In this document: piece by piece, positions 55,389-64,000 of the stretch | How positions within the stretch are numbered: position 1 is the stretch's first letter | Layout of the letters: every line of letters begins with the position of its first letter | Source: Pseudarthrobacter equi | Lineage (GTDB): Bacteria; Actinomycetota; Actinomycetes; Actinomycetales; Micrococcaceae | Reading direction: 5' to 3' | Assembly (NCBI RefSeq): GCF_900105535.1 | Contig: NZ_LT629779.1 | Span: 2,480,001-2,544,000 of the forward strand | Length of the DNA: 64,000 nucleotides | The notes under the pieces: model-generated | The model's database searches: none | What the model was told of the DNA's origin: nothing | What the model saw: only the letters and a program-made list of their open reading frames with translations | Program-made: the position numbers and the translations under genes

Positions 55389-55592
55389 ATGGCAGGCCAG
55401 GAGCAGCAGCAGCCGCAATCACGCGACAGCCAGGTCGACGAAGACATTCCCGAGGCACCGCCCGCACCCCCGGAGGCGCAGGCCTCGGCATCGACCGAAG
55501 GCGTGGACGACCTGCTCGACGAAATCGACGGCGTCCTTGAATCGAACGCCGAGGAATTCGTCCGGGCTTTCGTCCAAAAGGGCGGCCAGTAA
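55389..55592 (+). CDS. pup: Prokaryotic ubiquitin-like protein Pup
   Basis: 67 residues, mostly disordered and acidic, with the conserved LLDEIDGVLE helix and the C-terminus FVQKGGQ. The last residue is Gln, so Dop must deamidate it before PafA can conjugate it. ATG at 55389 preceded by GGAAGGGA. A TATATT box about 50 bp upstream could belong to a separate pup promoter but no −35 is convincing. Confidence 0.97.
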   Translation: MAGQEQQQPQSRDSQVDEDIPEAPPAPPEAQASASTEGVDDLLDEIDGVLESNAEEFVRAFVQKGGQ

Positions 55593-55673
55593 CCCGGACC
55601 CCGGATGGTGGCGGAAGCCGCGGACGGCCGGAATCTGTACCGACGTTGAACACCACGTTTTAGGAGTGCATGA

Positions 55674-56495
55674 GTGCAGGAATCAACCGCCAACAAGGTA
55701 GCCGCGAACGCCACCTCGTCATTCACCGAACACCTTCAGCGCGACCGGCCGGAGCTTCTGCCGTTCAACCGCCCAGGGCAGGGCGGCGCTACGGCTGCCG
55801 CCCCGCCCCAGGTGCCCCATGCCACCACTATCGTTGCCATGAGCTACAGCGGCGGCGTGCTGATGGCGGGGGACCGGCGGGCCACCATGGGCAACGTCAT
55901 TGCCAGCAGGCACATCGAGAAAGTGTTCCCGGCTGACCGGTACTCCGTCCTGGGCATCGCCGGCACCGCGGGCATCGCCATTGACCTGACGCGGCTGTTC
56001 CAGGTGGAACTGGAACATTACGAAAAAATCGAGGGAACCCTCCTCAGCCTTGAAGGTAAGGCGAACAGGCTGGGAGCCATGATCCGCGGGAACCTTCCCC
56101 TGGCCCTGCAGGGTTTGGCTGTAGTACCCCTTTTCGCCGGCTTCGACACCAGCGCCGGTGTCGGCAGGCTGTTCTCGTACGACGTCACCGGGGGCCGGTA
56201 CGAAGAACACGAACACCACACGGTGGGTTCCGGGTCGGTCTTCGCCCGTGGAGCCCTCAAGAAACTTTGGCGCCCCAACCTCTCCGCAGAGGAAGCCGTC
56301 TCAGTCGCCATCGAGGCTTTATTCGACGCCGCAGATGACGACTCCGCCACGGGAGGCCCGGATACCGTGCGCAGGCTCTGGCCTGTGGTGTACACGGTGG
56401 ACAGCACCGGCACCCGCCGCGTGGCAGAGGAACAACTCGCCGCGGCCTCACTGAGCGTCATCGAGGCCCGCACCGTTGCCGGACGGGAGGCCTGA
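55674..56495 (+). CDS. prcB: 20S proteasome β-subunit PrcB
   Basis: 273 residues. A propeptide of about 50 residues precedes the mature start [11 protein letters not shown]; Thr51 is the catalytic N-terminal threonine after autoprocessing. GTG at 55674 has AGGAG seven nt upstream, while an ATG four bases earlier opens a different frame and is not the start. [11 protein letters not shown] is the signature after the active site. 14-mer β-ring component of the Pup-dependent protease. Confidence 0.95.
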   Translation: MQESTANKVAANATSSFTEHLQRDRPELLPFNRPGQGGATAAAPPQVPHATTIVAMSYSGGVLMAGDRRATMGNVIASRHIEKVFPADRYSVLGIAGTAGIAIDLTRLFQVELEHYEKIEGTLLSLEGKANRLGAMIRGNLPLALQGLAVVPLFAGFDTSAGVGRLFSYDVTGGRYEEHEHHTVGSGSVFARGALKKLWRPNLSAEEAVSVAIEALFDAADDDSATGGPDTVRRLWPVVYTVDSTGTRRVAEEQLAAASLSVIEARTVAGREA

Positions 56496-56496
56496 T

Positions 56497-57207
56497 ATGA
56501 CGCAGCAGTTCTATGTCTCTCCCGAACAGCTGATGAAGGACCGTGCGGACTTCGCACGGAAGGGCATCGCGCGCGGAAAGTCAGTGGTGGTGATCAGCTG
56601 CGAAGACGGCATCGCCCTGGTGGCCGAAAACCCCTCTCCCTCACTCCACAAAATCGGTGAGATCTACGACAAGATCGCCTTCGCCGCCGTCGGCAAATAT
56701 AACGAGTTCGAAAGCCTGCGCCAGGCCGGAGTGCGCTATGCGGACGTTCGCGGCTACTCGTACGACCGCGAGGATGTCACCGCCCGCGGACTTGCCAGCG
56801 TGTACGCCCAAAGCCTTGGCGCCGTGTTTACCGCCGAACAGAAGCCGTTCGAAGTTGAACTGGCAGTGGCCGAGGTTGGTGCCACGCAGGCTGAGGATCA
56901 TTTGTACCGGCTGACGTTCGACGGCTCAATCGCGGACGAACACAGCTTCGTGGTGATGGGTGGCCAGGCTGACCGCGTCGCCTCAGCCATTGACCAGGGC
57001 TGGCGGGCGTCACTGGGCTTCCCGGACGCCGTCCGCCTCGCCCTCAACGGCCTCGCTCCCGCACCCGAGGCTGAAGAAACGGCCAAGCCGGTCCCGGCAC
57101 GCGCGATTGAAGTGGCGGTCCTTGACCGGCACTCAGAGGAAGTCCGCGGCGCCCGCCGCGCCTTCCGCAGGCTCAACGACGCAGACATCACTGCATTGCT
57201 GGCGTAG
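56497..57207 (+). CDS. prcA: 20S proteasome α-subunit PrcA
   Basis: 236 residues. N-terminus [23 protein letters not shown] forms the gate; the [10 protein letters not shown] and [18 protein letters not shown] motifs are typical of actinobacterial α-subunits. It has no catalytic Thr. It stacks with PrcB and docks Arc. The ATG follows the prcB stop by one base, with GGGAGG six nt before it. Confidence 0.95.
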   Translation: MTQQFYVSPEQLMKDRADFARKGIARGKSVVVISCEDGIALVAENPSPSLHKIGEIYDKIAFAAVGKYNEFESLRQAGVRYADVRGYSYDREDVTARGLASVYAQSLGAVFTAEQKPFEVELAVAEVGATQAEDHLYRLTFDGSIADEHSFVVMGGQADRVASAIDQGWRASLGFPDAVRLALNGLAPAPEAEETAKPVPARAIEVAVLDRHSEEVRGARRAFRRLNDADITALLA

Positions 57208-57215
57208 GAGGAGAG

Positions 57216-58580
57216 ATGGACAAGAGAATCTTCGGCATCGAAACAGAATTCGGAATCTCGTATTCAAGCCCCGATTCGAGGCCTCTTGCCCCGGAGGAGG
57301 TAGCCCGCTACCTGTTCCGCAAGGTTGTCAGCTGGGGCCGTTCGTCCAACGTATTCCTCACAAACGGTTCCCGGCTCTACCTGGACGTCGGATCCCACCC
57401 CGAGTACGCCACGGCAGAGTGCGACGATCTTGCCCAGCTCATTGCGCATGACCGCGCCGGCGAACTCATCCTGGACGACCTCGTGGACGAAGCACAGGCC
57501 CGCCTCGCCGCCGAGGGCTTCAACGGCACGGTCTACCTGTTCAAGAACAACACCGATTCCGCCGGCAACTCCTACGGCAGCCACGAGAACTACCTGATTC
57601 CGAGGCGGGGTGAGTTCTCCCGGCTCGCCGAGATTCTGATCCCGTTCCTGGTCACCCGCCAGCTCATCGCCGGGGCCGGGAAGATCCTGAAGACACCGCA
57701 CGGGGCAACCTACGCTTTTTCCCAGCGGGCGGACCACATCTGGGAAGGCGTATCCTCCGCCACCACCCGGTCGCGCCCCATCATCAACACCCGGGACGAG
57801 CCGCACGCGGACGCTGAGTTCTACCGCCGGCTGCATGTCATTGTGGGCGATTCCAACATGTCGGAGACCACCGCCCTGATGAAGGTTGGCACCGTCGACC
57901 TGGTCCTGCGGATGATCGAAGCCGGCGTCATCATGCGGGACATGCGGATGGAAAACCCCATCCGCAGCATCCGCGAAATCTCCCACGACCTCAGCGGCCG
58001 CGCACTGGTCAGGCTGGCCAACGGCCGCCAACTGACAGCACTGGAAATCCAGCAGGAGTACCTGACGAAAGTCACCGCGTTCGTGCGGGAACATGGTGCC
58101 CACAACCCCCACGTACCGCTGATCCTGGACTTGTGGGAGCGCACGCTCAAGGCCATCGAAAGCGGCGACACACGCAGCATTGACACCGAAATTGACTGGG
58201 CCATTAAGAAGAAGCTCATGGACAGCTACCGCGAACGCCACGGGCTGGGCCTGGATGCGCCGCGGATTGCCCAACTGGACCTGACCTACCACGACATCTC
58301 GCGGAGCCGGGGCCTGTACTACCTGCTGCAGTCCCGTGGAGCCGTCCGCCGCCTGGTGGACGACACCGTAGTCAAGGACGCCGTGGACGCACCGCCGCAG
58401 ACCACCCGGGCCAAACTCCGTGGCGACTTTGTCCGCCGGGCGCAGGAGCTGGGACGTGACTACACGGTGGACTGGGTGCACCTGAAGCTGAACGACCGTG
58501 CCCACCAGACAATCCTGTGCAAGGACCCGTTCAGGAGTGTTGACGACCGGGTTGATGCCCTCCTGGACTCTATGGGCTGA
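57216..58580 (+). CDS. pafA: Pup--protein ligase PafA
   Basis: 454 residues, glutamine-synthetase-like fold. ATP/Mg motif [12 protein letters not shown] (Glu9), [32 protein letters not shown], and a C-terminal small domain ending [12 protein letters not shown]. It joins deamidated Pup to substrate lysines. Strong TAGGAGGAG upstream. Homologous to Dop, 3 kb upstream. Confidence 0.97.
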   Translation: MDKRIFGIETEFGISYSSPDSRPLAPEEVARYLFRKVVSWGRSSNVFLTNGSRLYLDVGSHPEYATAECDDLAQLIAHDRAGELILDDLVDEAQARLAAEGFNGTVYLFKNNTDSAGNSYGSHENYLIPRRGEFSRLAEILIPFLVTRQLIAGAGKILKTPHGATYAFSQRADHIWEGVSSATTRSRPIINTRDEPHADAEFYRRLHVIVGDSNMSETTALMKVGTVDLVLRMIEAGVIMRDMRMENPIRSIREISHDLSGRALVRLANGRQLTALEIQQEYLTKVTAFVREHGAHNPHVPLILDLWERTLKAIESGDTRSIDTEIDWAIKKKLMDSYRERHGLGLDAPRIAQLDLTYHDISRSRGLYYLLQSRGAVRRLVDDTVVKDAVDAPPQTTRAKLRGDFVRRAQELGRDYTVDWVHLKLNDRAHQTILCKDPFRSVDDRVDALLDSMG

Positions 58581-58692
58581 CACCCAGCTTCACGGGCTAT
58601 TCTGGATAAGGCCCTTTTAAGGTGCCCGCAGCGATGCTGTCCGCTGCCATGCGGAACATCGCGTCCACCCTGCCCCGACGAAAGTTCTTTAC

Positions 58693-59661
58693 GTGCGCCG
58701 ACTACTAGCAATCCTCCTGCCCGGCCTGCTGCTGCTCACCGCCTGCGGAGGTTCCACCGCAGAGCCGGAACCCACCAGCCAGTCCGCTGGCGACACTGCC
58801 AAGTTCGACACCCTCAAGCTGACCGACAACGGGGAAAAGAAGGCCCCGGGCGTGGACTTCCCCAAGCCGTTCGAAGTGGCTGAGCCCACCGTCAAGGTTG
58901 TCACTGAGGGTACCGGTGACACCGTCAAGGCAAACCAGATCGCCAACATCTCGGTCCTCGCCCTCAACGGTGCAGACGGCTCCACCCTGGAAGACACCTT
59001 CCCCAGCGAGCCCGAACCCCTCGAACTCAACGACGACCTCAAGACCAACAGCGCCGTCATTTACAACGCTTTCGTGGGTGCGAAGGTCGGCTCCAGCATT
59101 GCACTTGCCGTGCCGGGACAGAAGAGTGCCCCCGCAGCCAGCCCCAGCCCCTCAGCCGGAGCCACCCCAGCGCCGAGCGCCCCGGCCAGCCCCACCCAGC
59201 TCTTGATCATCAAGGTGCTTTCCGCCGCTGACGCGACTCCTGCACTGGACAAGCCCCAGGGCGAAACCGTAACCCCGCCGGCAGGCCTGCCCACCGTGAC
59301 GGAGAAAGACGGCAAACCGGAAATCAACGTTGAAGGCGCCGCAGCCCCCACCGCGCTGGTCTCCCAGGACCTCATCAAGGGCACCGGGGCGACCGTCAAG
59401 GAGACTGACACCCTGACGGTCAACTACGTGGGCGTCAACCTGGTGGGCGGCACCAAGTTCGACTCCAGCTTCGACCGCGGCGAACCGGCGAGCTTTGGGC
59501 TGAACCAGGTCATTAAGGGCTGGACGCAGGGCCTCGCCGGCAAGACGGTGGGCTCCCGTGTCCTCCTGGTGATCCCCAAGGACCTGGCCTACGGTGACGC
59601 CGGTCAGGGCGAAGCCAAGGGCGATCTTGTCTTCGTAGTGGACATCCTCGGCGCCAAGTAG
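58693..59661 (+). CDS. FKBP-type peptidyl-prolyl isomerase lipoprotein
   Basis: 322 residues. Signal peptide with lipobox LLTAC at Cys17, so it is membrane-anchored outside the cell. Residues about 45-175 form a first, FKBP-like but degenerate domain with a Pro/Ala/Ser linker (AAPAASPSPSAG region). The C-terminal domain has the active-site pattern VNYVGVNLVGGTKFDSSFDRGEP, GWTQGLAGKTVGSRVLLVIP and ends VFVVDILGAK. Folds exported proteins. GTG start at 58693. Confidence 0.9.
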   Translation: MRRLLAILLPGLLLLTACGGSTAEPEPTSQSAGDTAKFDTLKLTDNGEKKAPGVDFPKPFEVAEPTVKVVTEGTGDTVKANQIANISVLALNGADGSTLEDTFPSEPEPLELNDDLKTNSAVIYNAFVGAKVGSSIALAVPGQKSAPAASPSPSAGATPAPSAPASPTQLLIIKVLSAADATPALDKPQGETVTPPAGLPTVTEKDGKPEINVEGAAAPTALVSQDLIKGTGATVKETDTLTVNYVGVNLVGGTKFDSSFDRGEPASFGLNQVIKGWTQGLAGKTVGSRVLLVIPKDLAYGDAGQGEAKGDLVFVVDILGAK

Positions 59662-59738
59662 CCACACTTACAGACGGGCCGCGGCCAGTCCGCGGAATTA
59701 ACACCAACACCCCCACAGCACAGATCAAAGGAGCAAGC

Positions 59739-60134
59739 ATGTCATTTGGACAGCGGGAGTTCGACCGCACTAAGCCTGAAATCGACTTCCCCCAGGGCGA
59801 TGTCCCCACCGAACTCGTGATCACCGACCTCATCGAGGGCGACGGCCGCGAAGCCAAGGCCGGCGACACCGTCTCCACCCACTACGTGGGCGTTGCCTGG
59901 TCCACCGGCGAAGAGTTTGACGCCTCCTGGGGCCGCGGCGCCCCGCTGGACTTCCGGGTCGGCGTCGGCCAGGTCATCCAGGGATGGGACCAGGGCCTGC
60001 TCGGCATGAAGGTGGGCGGCCGCCGCCGCCTCGAAATCCCCTCGGAACTGGCCTACGGTTCCCGTGGCGCCGGTGGGGCGATTGCCCCCAACGAGGCCCT
60101 GATCTTCGTTGTGGACCTGGTGGGAGTCCGCTAG
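59739..60134 (+). CDS. FKBP-type peptidyl-prolyl isomerase (cytoplasmic)
   Basis: 131 residues, a single FKBP domain with the complete binding-pocket set: VSTHYVGVAWSTGEEFDASWGRG, FRVGVGQVIQGWDQG, GGRRRLEIPSELAYG. No signal peptide, so it is cytoplasmic, unlike its upstream neighbour. RBS AAAGGAG seven nt before the ATG. Follows the lipoprotein FKBP by 77 bp. Confidence 0.95.
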   Translation: MSFGQREFDRTKPEIDFPQGDVPTELVITDLIEGDGREAKAGDTVSTHYVGVAWSTGEEFDASWGRGAPLDFRVGVGQVIQGWDQGLLGMKVGGRRRLEIPSELAYGSRGAGGAIAPNEALIFVVDLVGVR

Positions 60135-60171
60135 ACCGGGCCGCAGACACACAGCGCGGTTTCGCCGTCGT

Positions 60172-60217
60172 AAGCGCGGCAGCACGCAGGACATCAGTCC
60201 CGCGGGCTGCCGCGCTT
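60172..60217 (+). terminator. Terminator-like hairpin before pafBC
   Basis: A perfect 12-bp stem AAGCGCGGCAGC with a 22-nt loop that has its own small stem, ending in CTTTCTG. It separates the FKBP genes from pafBC. Confidence 0.65.
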
Positions 60218-60254
60218 TCTGCGTTCCGGCAAGGACTTTAGTAACGTACACAGG

Positions 60255-62246
60255 GTGTCCCTATCCCGAACTGAGCGCCTCCTGAACCTCCTGATCGCGC
60301 TGCTGAACACCCGTTACGGGCTTCGCCGCAGCGAACTGAGGCAAAAGGTCTACCACGACGAATCCGGCAACGACGTCGCCTTTGGCCGGATGTTCGAACG
60401 GGACAAGAACGATTTGCGCCAGTTCGGCTTCGACGTCGAAACCCTGACGGACCTGGGCTGGAGCGAGGACGACCCCGCCACCACCCGCTACCGGATCGGC
60501 AAGGAATCCAACCGGCTTCCCGACGTCGAACTCGGCCCGGAAGAGTGGACGGTCCTGCTGCTGGCCTCCCAACTGTGGGAACGTGCAGCCCTCGGCACCG
60601 CTGCCCAGAGCGCGCTCCGCAAGCTCCAGGCGTCCGGGCGGATGGCCGACGTCGAACTTCCCTCGGGCGTCCAGCCGCGCATCAGGCCGGCAGGCCAGGC
60701 ATTCGATGACCTCGTGGCGGCCATGCACTCCCGGCACGCAGTGACCTTCCCCTACCTGGCCGGCACCACCGGCAAGGAAGAAGTCCGCACCGTTGAACCA
60801 TGGGGCCTGGGCAGCCGCTTCGGGCAGTGGTACCTGATGGGTTACGACCGGGCGCGGCGGGAACCCCGGCACTTCCGCCTGTCGCGTTTCACGGGTCCCG
60901 TGACGACGCTGCCGAAAGAATCCTTCAAGCCGCCGGCCGACTTCAACATCCGGCTGGAGCTTGCCCGCCTCCCGGAACTGCCGCTCCGCACCGCCGTCGT
61001 GGATGTCCGGGAAGGACGCCTGCTGGCGCTGAGGGGCCGGGCAAAAGACGCCGGAACGGACCAGGATACCGCCGCCCCGGCGCCTGCCGAGGGCCACGAA
61101 CGCTTGAGCCTGGACTTCCGCGACCCCGAAGTCCTGGCCGAGGAGCTCGCGTCCTACGGTCCCGACGCGCTGCCGGTAGCCCCCGCTGAACTGGTCCGGG
61201 CGGTGGAGCGCAGGCTGCGCGCGGCGGCAGCGTTCAGTGCAGCACCTGTTCCTGAGTATGCTTTCCCGGCCGCGCAGCCACGGAAAGTCCGCAAGGGGAC
61301 ATCGGAGGACCAGCTCAAACGCATGCTCCAACTGGTCCCGTTCCTGGTCCACAATCAGGGCCTGCACATCCACGACGTCGCGGAACACTTCGGGGTGAGC
61401 CGCGGGGAACTCGAGGAAGACCTGCGGATCCTCATCTGCTCGGGCCTGCCCGAGGGCTACCCCGATGACCTGCTGGACATCCAGTGGGAGGACGACCACG
61501 TCTTCATCACCCAGGACCTGGACCTGAAGAAGCCGGTTCGCTTTACCGTGGAGGAAGCCTGCGCGCTTCTCACCGGCCTCGAAACCCTGAACGGACTGCC
61601 GGACCTCGCCGAAGGCGGTGCCCTGGAGTCGGTGACGCTGAAGCTGCTGGCAGCGGCAGGGGAGGAGGGCCTGCGCGCCGCTTCCCTGTCCGGTCCGGAA
61701 GTTGCACCCGGCGACGCAACCACCCACGCAACGGTACGGGAAGCCATCGTTTCCGGTGCACAGCTCCACCTCACGTACCTGTCGCCGCAGCGGGACGCTG
61801 TGTCCGAGCGCGACGTGGACCCGCTCCGGCTCTATTCGTTGGATAACACCTGGTACTTCGAGGCATTCTGCCACCGGGTCAACGGGCTGCGGAATTTCCG
61901 GATGGACCGGGTGCAGGATGTCCGCCCGAACGGGAACCGTGTGGCAGGGGACAGGGCGCCCGCGGAGGGTGTTCCGGCCAAGCTCTTCACTCCGAACGAC
62001 GACGACACCACGGTCACCGTGCAGCTCACCAGGCAGGGCCGGGGCCTGGCAGAGGATTACTACGCGGACCGCACGGCGGACCTTCCCGACGGCGGACTCG
62101 TGGCGGAGATACGCTTCGGAAACACCGGCTGGCTGCCCATGTTCGTGGCCCAGCATGGGGGAGCGGTCCGGATTCTCGAACCTGCCGGGCTTGCTGACAC
62201 GGCCCGGGACTGGCTGGAAGCCGCCCTGGCCCGGTACGGCGGCTAG
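60255..62246 (+). CDS. pafBC: Fused PafB-PafC WYL-domain transcription regulator
   Basis: 663 residues, twice the size of mycobacterial PafB or PafC. Two repeats: HTH (residues 1-65), a WYL domain with WYLMGYDRARREPRHFR near 192; then a second HTH (about residue 355) and a second WYL domain with TWYFEAFCH near 533. In Arthrobacter and relatives the two proteins are fused, and PafBC activates the SOS-independent DNA-damage response. GTG start. Not part of pupylation despite its location. Confidence 0.95.
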   Translation: MSLSRTERLLNLLIALLNTRYGLRRSELRQKVYHDESGNDVAFGRMFERDKNDLRQFGFDVETLTDLGWSEDDPATTRYRIGKESNRLPDVELGPEEWTVLLLASQLWERAALGTAAQSALRKLQASGRMADVELPSGVQPRIRPAGQAFDDLVAAMHSRHAVTFPYLAGTTGKEEVRTVEPWGLGSRFGQWYLMGYDRARREPRHFRLSRFTGPVTTLPKESFKPPADFNIRLELARLPELPLRTAVVDVREGRLLALRGRAKDAGTDQDTAAPAPAEGHERLSLDFRDPEVLAEELASYGPDALPVAPAELVRAVERRLRAAAAFSAAPVPEYAFPAAQPRKVRKGTSEDQLKRMLQLVPFLVHNQGLHIHDVAEHFGVSRGELEEDLRILICSGLPEGYPDDLLDIQWEDDHVFITQDLDLKKPVRFTVEEACALLTGLETLNGLPDLAEGGALESVTLKLLAAAGEEGLRAASLSGPEVAPGDATTHATVREAIVSGAQLHLTYLSPQRDAVSERDVDPLRLYSLDNTWYFEAFCHRVNGLRNFRMDRVQDVRPNGNRVAGDRAPAEGVPAKLFTPNDDDTTVTVQLTRQGRGLAEDYYADRTADLPDGGLVAEIRFGNTGWLPMFVAQHGGAVRILEPAGLADTARDWLEAALARYGG

Positions 62247-62256
62247 ACTTCTCAGC

Positions 62257-62613
62257 ATGCCTTGGTGGTTCTGGATCCTGTTATGGGTGGCGTTGGTTGC
62301 CGTGTCACTCCTTTTCTATTTCGTGCTGGGCGTTCGCCTGTTCCGTAAGTTCATGGCCACAGTCAAGGACCTGGGTGCCGCGGGCGACAAGTTGGGCCAC
62401 ATTGGCCCGCTCCCCGGGGTCGATCCCCATGATCACCAGGCCGGCATGGGGCGTCCGGCCGCCGGCTCTGCCATTTTTGCCTCGCCAGCCGACATGAGAC
62501 ATGATTACGAGGCATCCAAGTCCTCCCGCCGGGAAGAACGCCGCCTTCGGCGAGTGCAGCGCAAGAAGGACCGGGGCCAGCCGCAGGCTCTCACAGATCT
62601 CGACTTCACATAG
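62257..62613 (+). CDS. Small membrane protein between pafBC and tatA
   Basis: 118 residues. One N-terminal membrane helix (WWFWILLWVALVAVSLLFYF) and a charged cytoplasmic tail ending in RREERRLRRVQRKKDRG. No known domain. Starts 10 bp after the pafBC stop and is followed after 32 bp by tatA, so it is probably part of the same transcript. Function unknown. Confidence 0.8.
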   Translation: MPWWFWILLWVALVAVSLLFYFVLGVRLFRKFMATVKDLGAAGDKLGHIGPLPGVDPHDHQAGMGRPAAGSAIFASPADMRHDYEASKSSRREERRLRRVQRKKDRGQPQALTDLDFT

Positions 62614-62645
62614 AAGTAGGATGTTTTTAGAGGAAAGGATTTCCC

Positions 62646-62918
62646 ATGGGAAGACTCTTTGATGGCCCCTGGCCCATCGTTATCATCATCGTTGTCGCAT
62701 TGCTTCTCTTTGCCGCCCCCAAGCTCCCTGCCATGGCGCGCAGCCTTGGCCAGTCCATGCGGATCATCAAGTCCGAGGTCAAGGAAATGAAGAACGACGG
62801 CAAAACCGAGTCCACCGACGCCTCCGGCCCGGTGGAAGGCACCATCGTGAACCACCCCAAGGCGAAGCCGGGAGAGCCGACCGACGGCACTGACGTTCCG
62901 CCGTCGAACCGCGCCTAA
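62646..62918 (+). CDS. tatA: Sec-independent translocase TatA
   Basis: 90 residues. Short N-terminal membrane helix (PIVIIIVVALLLFAAP), a hinge, an amphipathic helix (KLPAMARSLGQSMRIIKSEV) and a disordered acidic tail. This is the TatA/TatE pattern. Forms the pore for folded Tat substrates with TatC six bp downstream. RBS AGAGGAAAGG upstream. Confidence 0.94.
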   Translation: MGRLFDGPWPIVIIIVVALLLFAAPKLPAMARSLGQSMRIIKSEVKEMKNDGKTESTDASGPVEGTIVNHPKAKPGEPTDGTDVPPSNRA

Positions 62919-62924
62919 ACCCCA

Positions 62925-63761
62925 GTGGCACTGAAGCGGGCCCGTAAAGCCAACCCAGAGGGGCGGATGTCCCTCTGGGACCACCTCAAGGAGCTGAAAA
63001 ACCGGCTGATCAAGTCGGCGATCGGCGTCGTCATCGGCGGCATCGGCGGCTGGATACTTTACGATCCGCTGCTGAAGGCCCTGGCAGAGCCCGTCAACCG
63101 TATTTCGGATCAGACCGGCGGCCTTGCCGCCATCAACTTCGGCAGCATCGCATCCCCGTTCGATTTCAAGCTCCAGATGTCGCTCCTCATCGGCGTGGTC
63201 ATCTCCAGCCCCATCTGGATCTACCAGCTGTGGGCCTTCATCACCCCGGGCCTGACGTCGAAGGAGCGCCACTACACGCTGGGCTACATGGCTGCGGCGG
63301 TTCCGCTGTTCCTGGCCGGAATCTGGGCCGGCTGGCTGGTGGTACCCCAGGTGGTCCATGCCCTGACACAGTTCACGCCCGAAGGCTCCTCAAGCGTTAT
63401 TGATGCGCGAACCTACATCGAGTTCGTCACACGCATGGTCCTGGTCCTGGGTATAGCTTTCCTGGTGCCGGTGGTACTGGTAGGCATCAACATGGCCGGC
63501 ATCCTGTCCGGACGCACCATCCTCAAAGCCTGGCGCATCACTGTCTTCCTGGTGTTCGTGCTGGCGGCCATCGCCGCGCCTGGCGCCGATGCCATCTCCA
63601 TGTTCATGCTTGCGGGTCCGCTGCTGGTGCTCTTCTTCGCAGCGATCGGTGTCTGCCTCATGAATGACAAACGCCGTGCGCGCCGCGAGTCCAAGGTGGC
63701 TGCCGAAACCGAGGCCACCGCAGACGTCGCAACCCCCAGCAGTGAACTGGGGAACCTCTAA
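62925..63761 (+). CDS. tatC: Sec-independent translocase TatC
   Basis: 278 residues with six membrane helices. N-terminal MSLWDHLKELKNRL, periplasmic motif FDFKLQMSLLIGVVISSPIWIYQLWAFITPGL, and a C-terminal cytoplasmic tail. It binds the twin-arginine signal and recruits TatA. GTG start six bp after tatA. No tatB in the window; many actinobacteria encode it elsewhere. Confidence 0.95.
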   Translation: MALKRARKANPEGRMSLWDHLKELKNRLIKSAIGVVIGGIGGWILYDPLLKALAEPVNRISDQTGGLAAINFGSIASPFDFKLQMSLLIGVVISSPIWIYQLWAFITPGLTSKERHYTLGYMAAAVPLFLAGIWAGWLVVPQVVHALTQFTPEGSSSVIDARTYIEFVTRMVLVLGIAFLVPVVLVGINMAGILSGRTILKAWRITVFLVFVLAAIAAPGADAISMFMLAGPLLVLFFAAIGVCLMNDKRRARRESKVAAETEATADVATPSSELGNL

Positions 63762-63781
63762 GCTCCCATTAGGCTTGGTAT

Positions 63782-64000
63782 ATGTCCTCCAATACCGGGC
63801 CGTTCTCCACAGGCCCAACCACCAGCGGACCGTTCTCGCCGGGGCCGGGTGACGATGTCGAAGAACTCTCACCCGCCGAAAGGTACCGGGCCAGCGCGGA
63901 GCGGCGCGCGGAGGCCGCCACGGACCTCGGTGCCTTCATCCAGACCCTCGACTTCGAGCTCGACGACTTCCAGCGGCAGGCGTGCCGGTCCCTTGAAGGG
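63782..64000 (+). CDS. Ski2-like DEAD/H-box helicase, N-terminus (cut by window end)
   Basis: 73 codons before the right edge. After a Ser/Pro/Gly-rich start with a near-repeat (TGPFSTGP, SGPFSPGP), the sequence AFIQTLDFELDDFQRQACRSLEG matches the Q-motif region of HelY/Mtr4-type helicases, which follows tatC in M. tuberculosis. The catalytic motifs lie outside the window, so the assignment rests on these residues plus synteny. Confidence 0.75.
   Translation, partial: MSSNTGPFSTGPTTSGPFSPGPGDDVEELSPAERYRASAERRAEAATDLGAFIQTLDFELDDFQRQACRSLEG

Noticed and set aside
53540..55726. 728-codon open frame on the minus strand opposite dop and pup
   Set aside because: It is antisense to dop, pup and part of prcB, whose motifs are unambiguous. 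GC-rich third positions remove stops from the opposite strand; the translation has no domain.
55670..55936. ATG at 55670 as a separate small gene or the prcB start
   Set aside because: It opens a different frame from PrcB and encodes an Arg-rich shadow; GTG 55674 has the correct RBS distance and gives the PrcB propeptide.
60261..62258. 665-codon minus-strand frame
   Set aside because: Complete antisense shadow of pafBC with no recognisable family.

Overview
The window is a GC-rich, densely coding actinobacterial chromosome segment. Its gene content and order point to Micrococcaceae, most likely Arthrobacter or Pseudarthrobacter. The evidence is a complete Pup-proteasome locus with a single fused PafBC regulator (as known for Arthrobacter aurescens), mycothiol ligase MshC, actinobacterial GlgC/GlgA, frequent GTG starts, and families typical of the group (DUF3099, DUF4193, DUF5703). 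No prophage, insertion sequence, CRISPR array or rRNA operon is visible. One tRNA is present, tRNA-Leu(GAG).

Layout. 1-9.5 kb: the tail of an unknown gene, an ABC-F ATPase, a 405-bp gene-poor gap carrying a 47-bp inverted repeat, a SURF1/small-protein/DUF3099 operon, a FabG plus a second SDR with an enoyl-reductase-like active site, serB, an ABC ATPase, a TSUP permease, a SpoU methyltransferase and a cysteine-free L31. 9.6-14.5 kb: a lipoate ligase with its accessory domain at the N-terminus, PepN, and a YeiH-like permease. 14.6-18.1 kb: a three-gene circularly permuted ATP-grasp / Alpha-E / transglutaminase operon whose product is not established. 18.1-22.9 kb: a flavin-type oxidoreductase, a zinc-ribbon SDR lacking the usual Tyr, and the divergent glycogen genes glgC and glgA. 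22.9-29.6 kb: a fatty-acid oxidation regulon (acyl-CoA oxidase-like enzyme and TetR, divergent from thiolase, large FabG and MaoC hydratase) with a perfect palindromic operator between the two arms. 29.6-44.4 kb: mixed accessory and housekeeping genes, including a FUSC exporter, serine hydrolase, glutathionyl-hydroquinone-reductase-like protein, M50 peptidase, two overlapping GT9 glycosyltransferases, DUF805 protein, class-II UvrA, tRNA-Leu, M20 peptidase and acyl-CoA dehydrogenase.

44.4-64 kb is a long block whose order resembles the Mycobacterium tuberculosis uppP-mshC-PAC2-trmI-mpa-dop-pup-prcBA-pafA-pafBC-tatAC-helY region. Arc/Mpa, Dop, Pup, PrcB, PrcA and PafA together form the prokaryotic ubiquitin-like protein conjugation and degradation pathway. 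Two FKBP-type isomerases sit between pafA and pafBC, and the Tat translocase and a Ski2-like helicase (cut by the window end) follow.

The less-described items are the permuted ATP-grasp/Alpha-E/transglutaminase cassette, the 47-bp inverted repeat with an internal small ORF resembling a lasso-peptide leader, the FabL-like SDR, the SDR/zinc-ribbon fusion, the reversed domain order of the lipoate ligase, and a 26-codon ORF with a strong ribosome-binding site upstream of the HAD gene. All family assignments come from reading motifs and lengths by eye; no database search was run.
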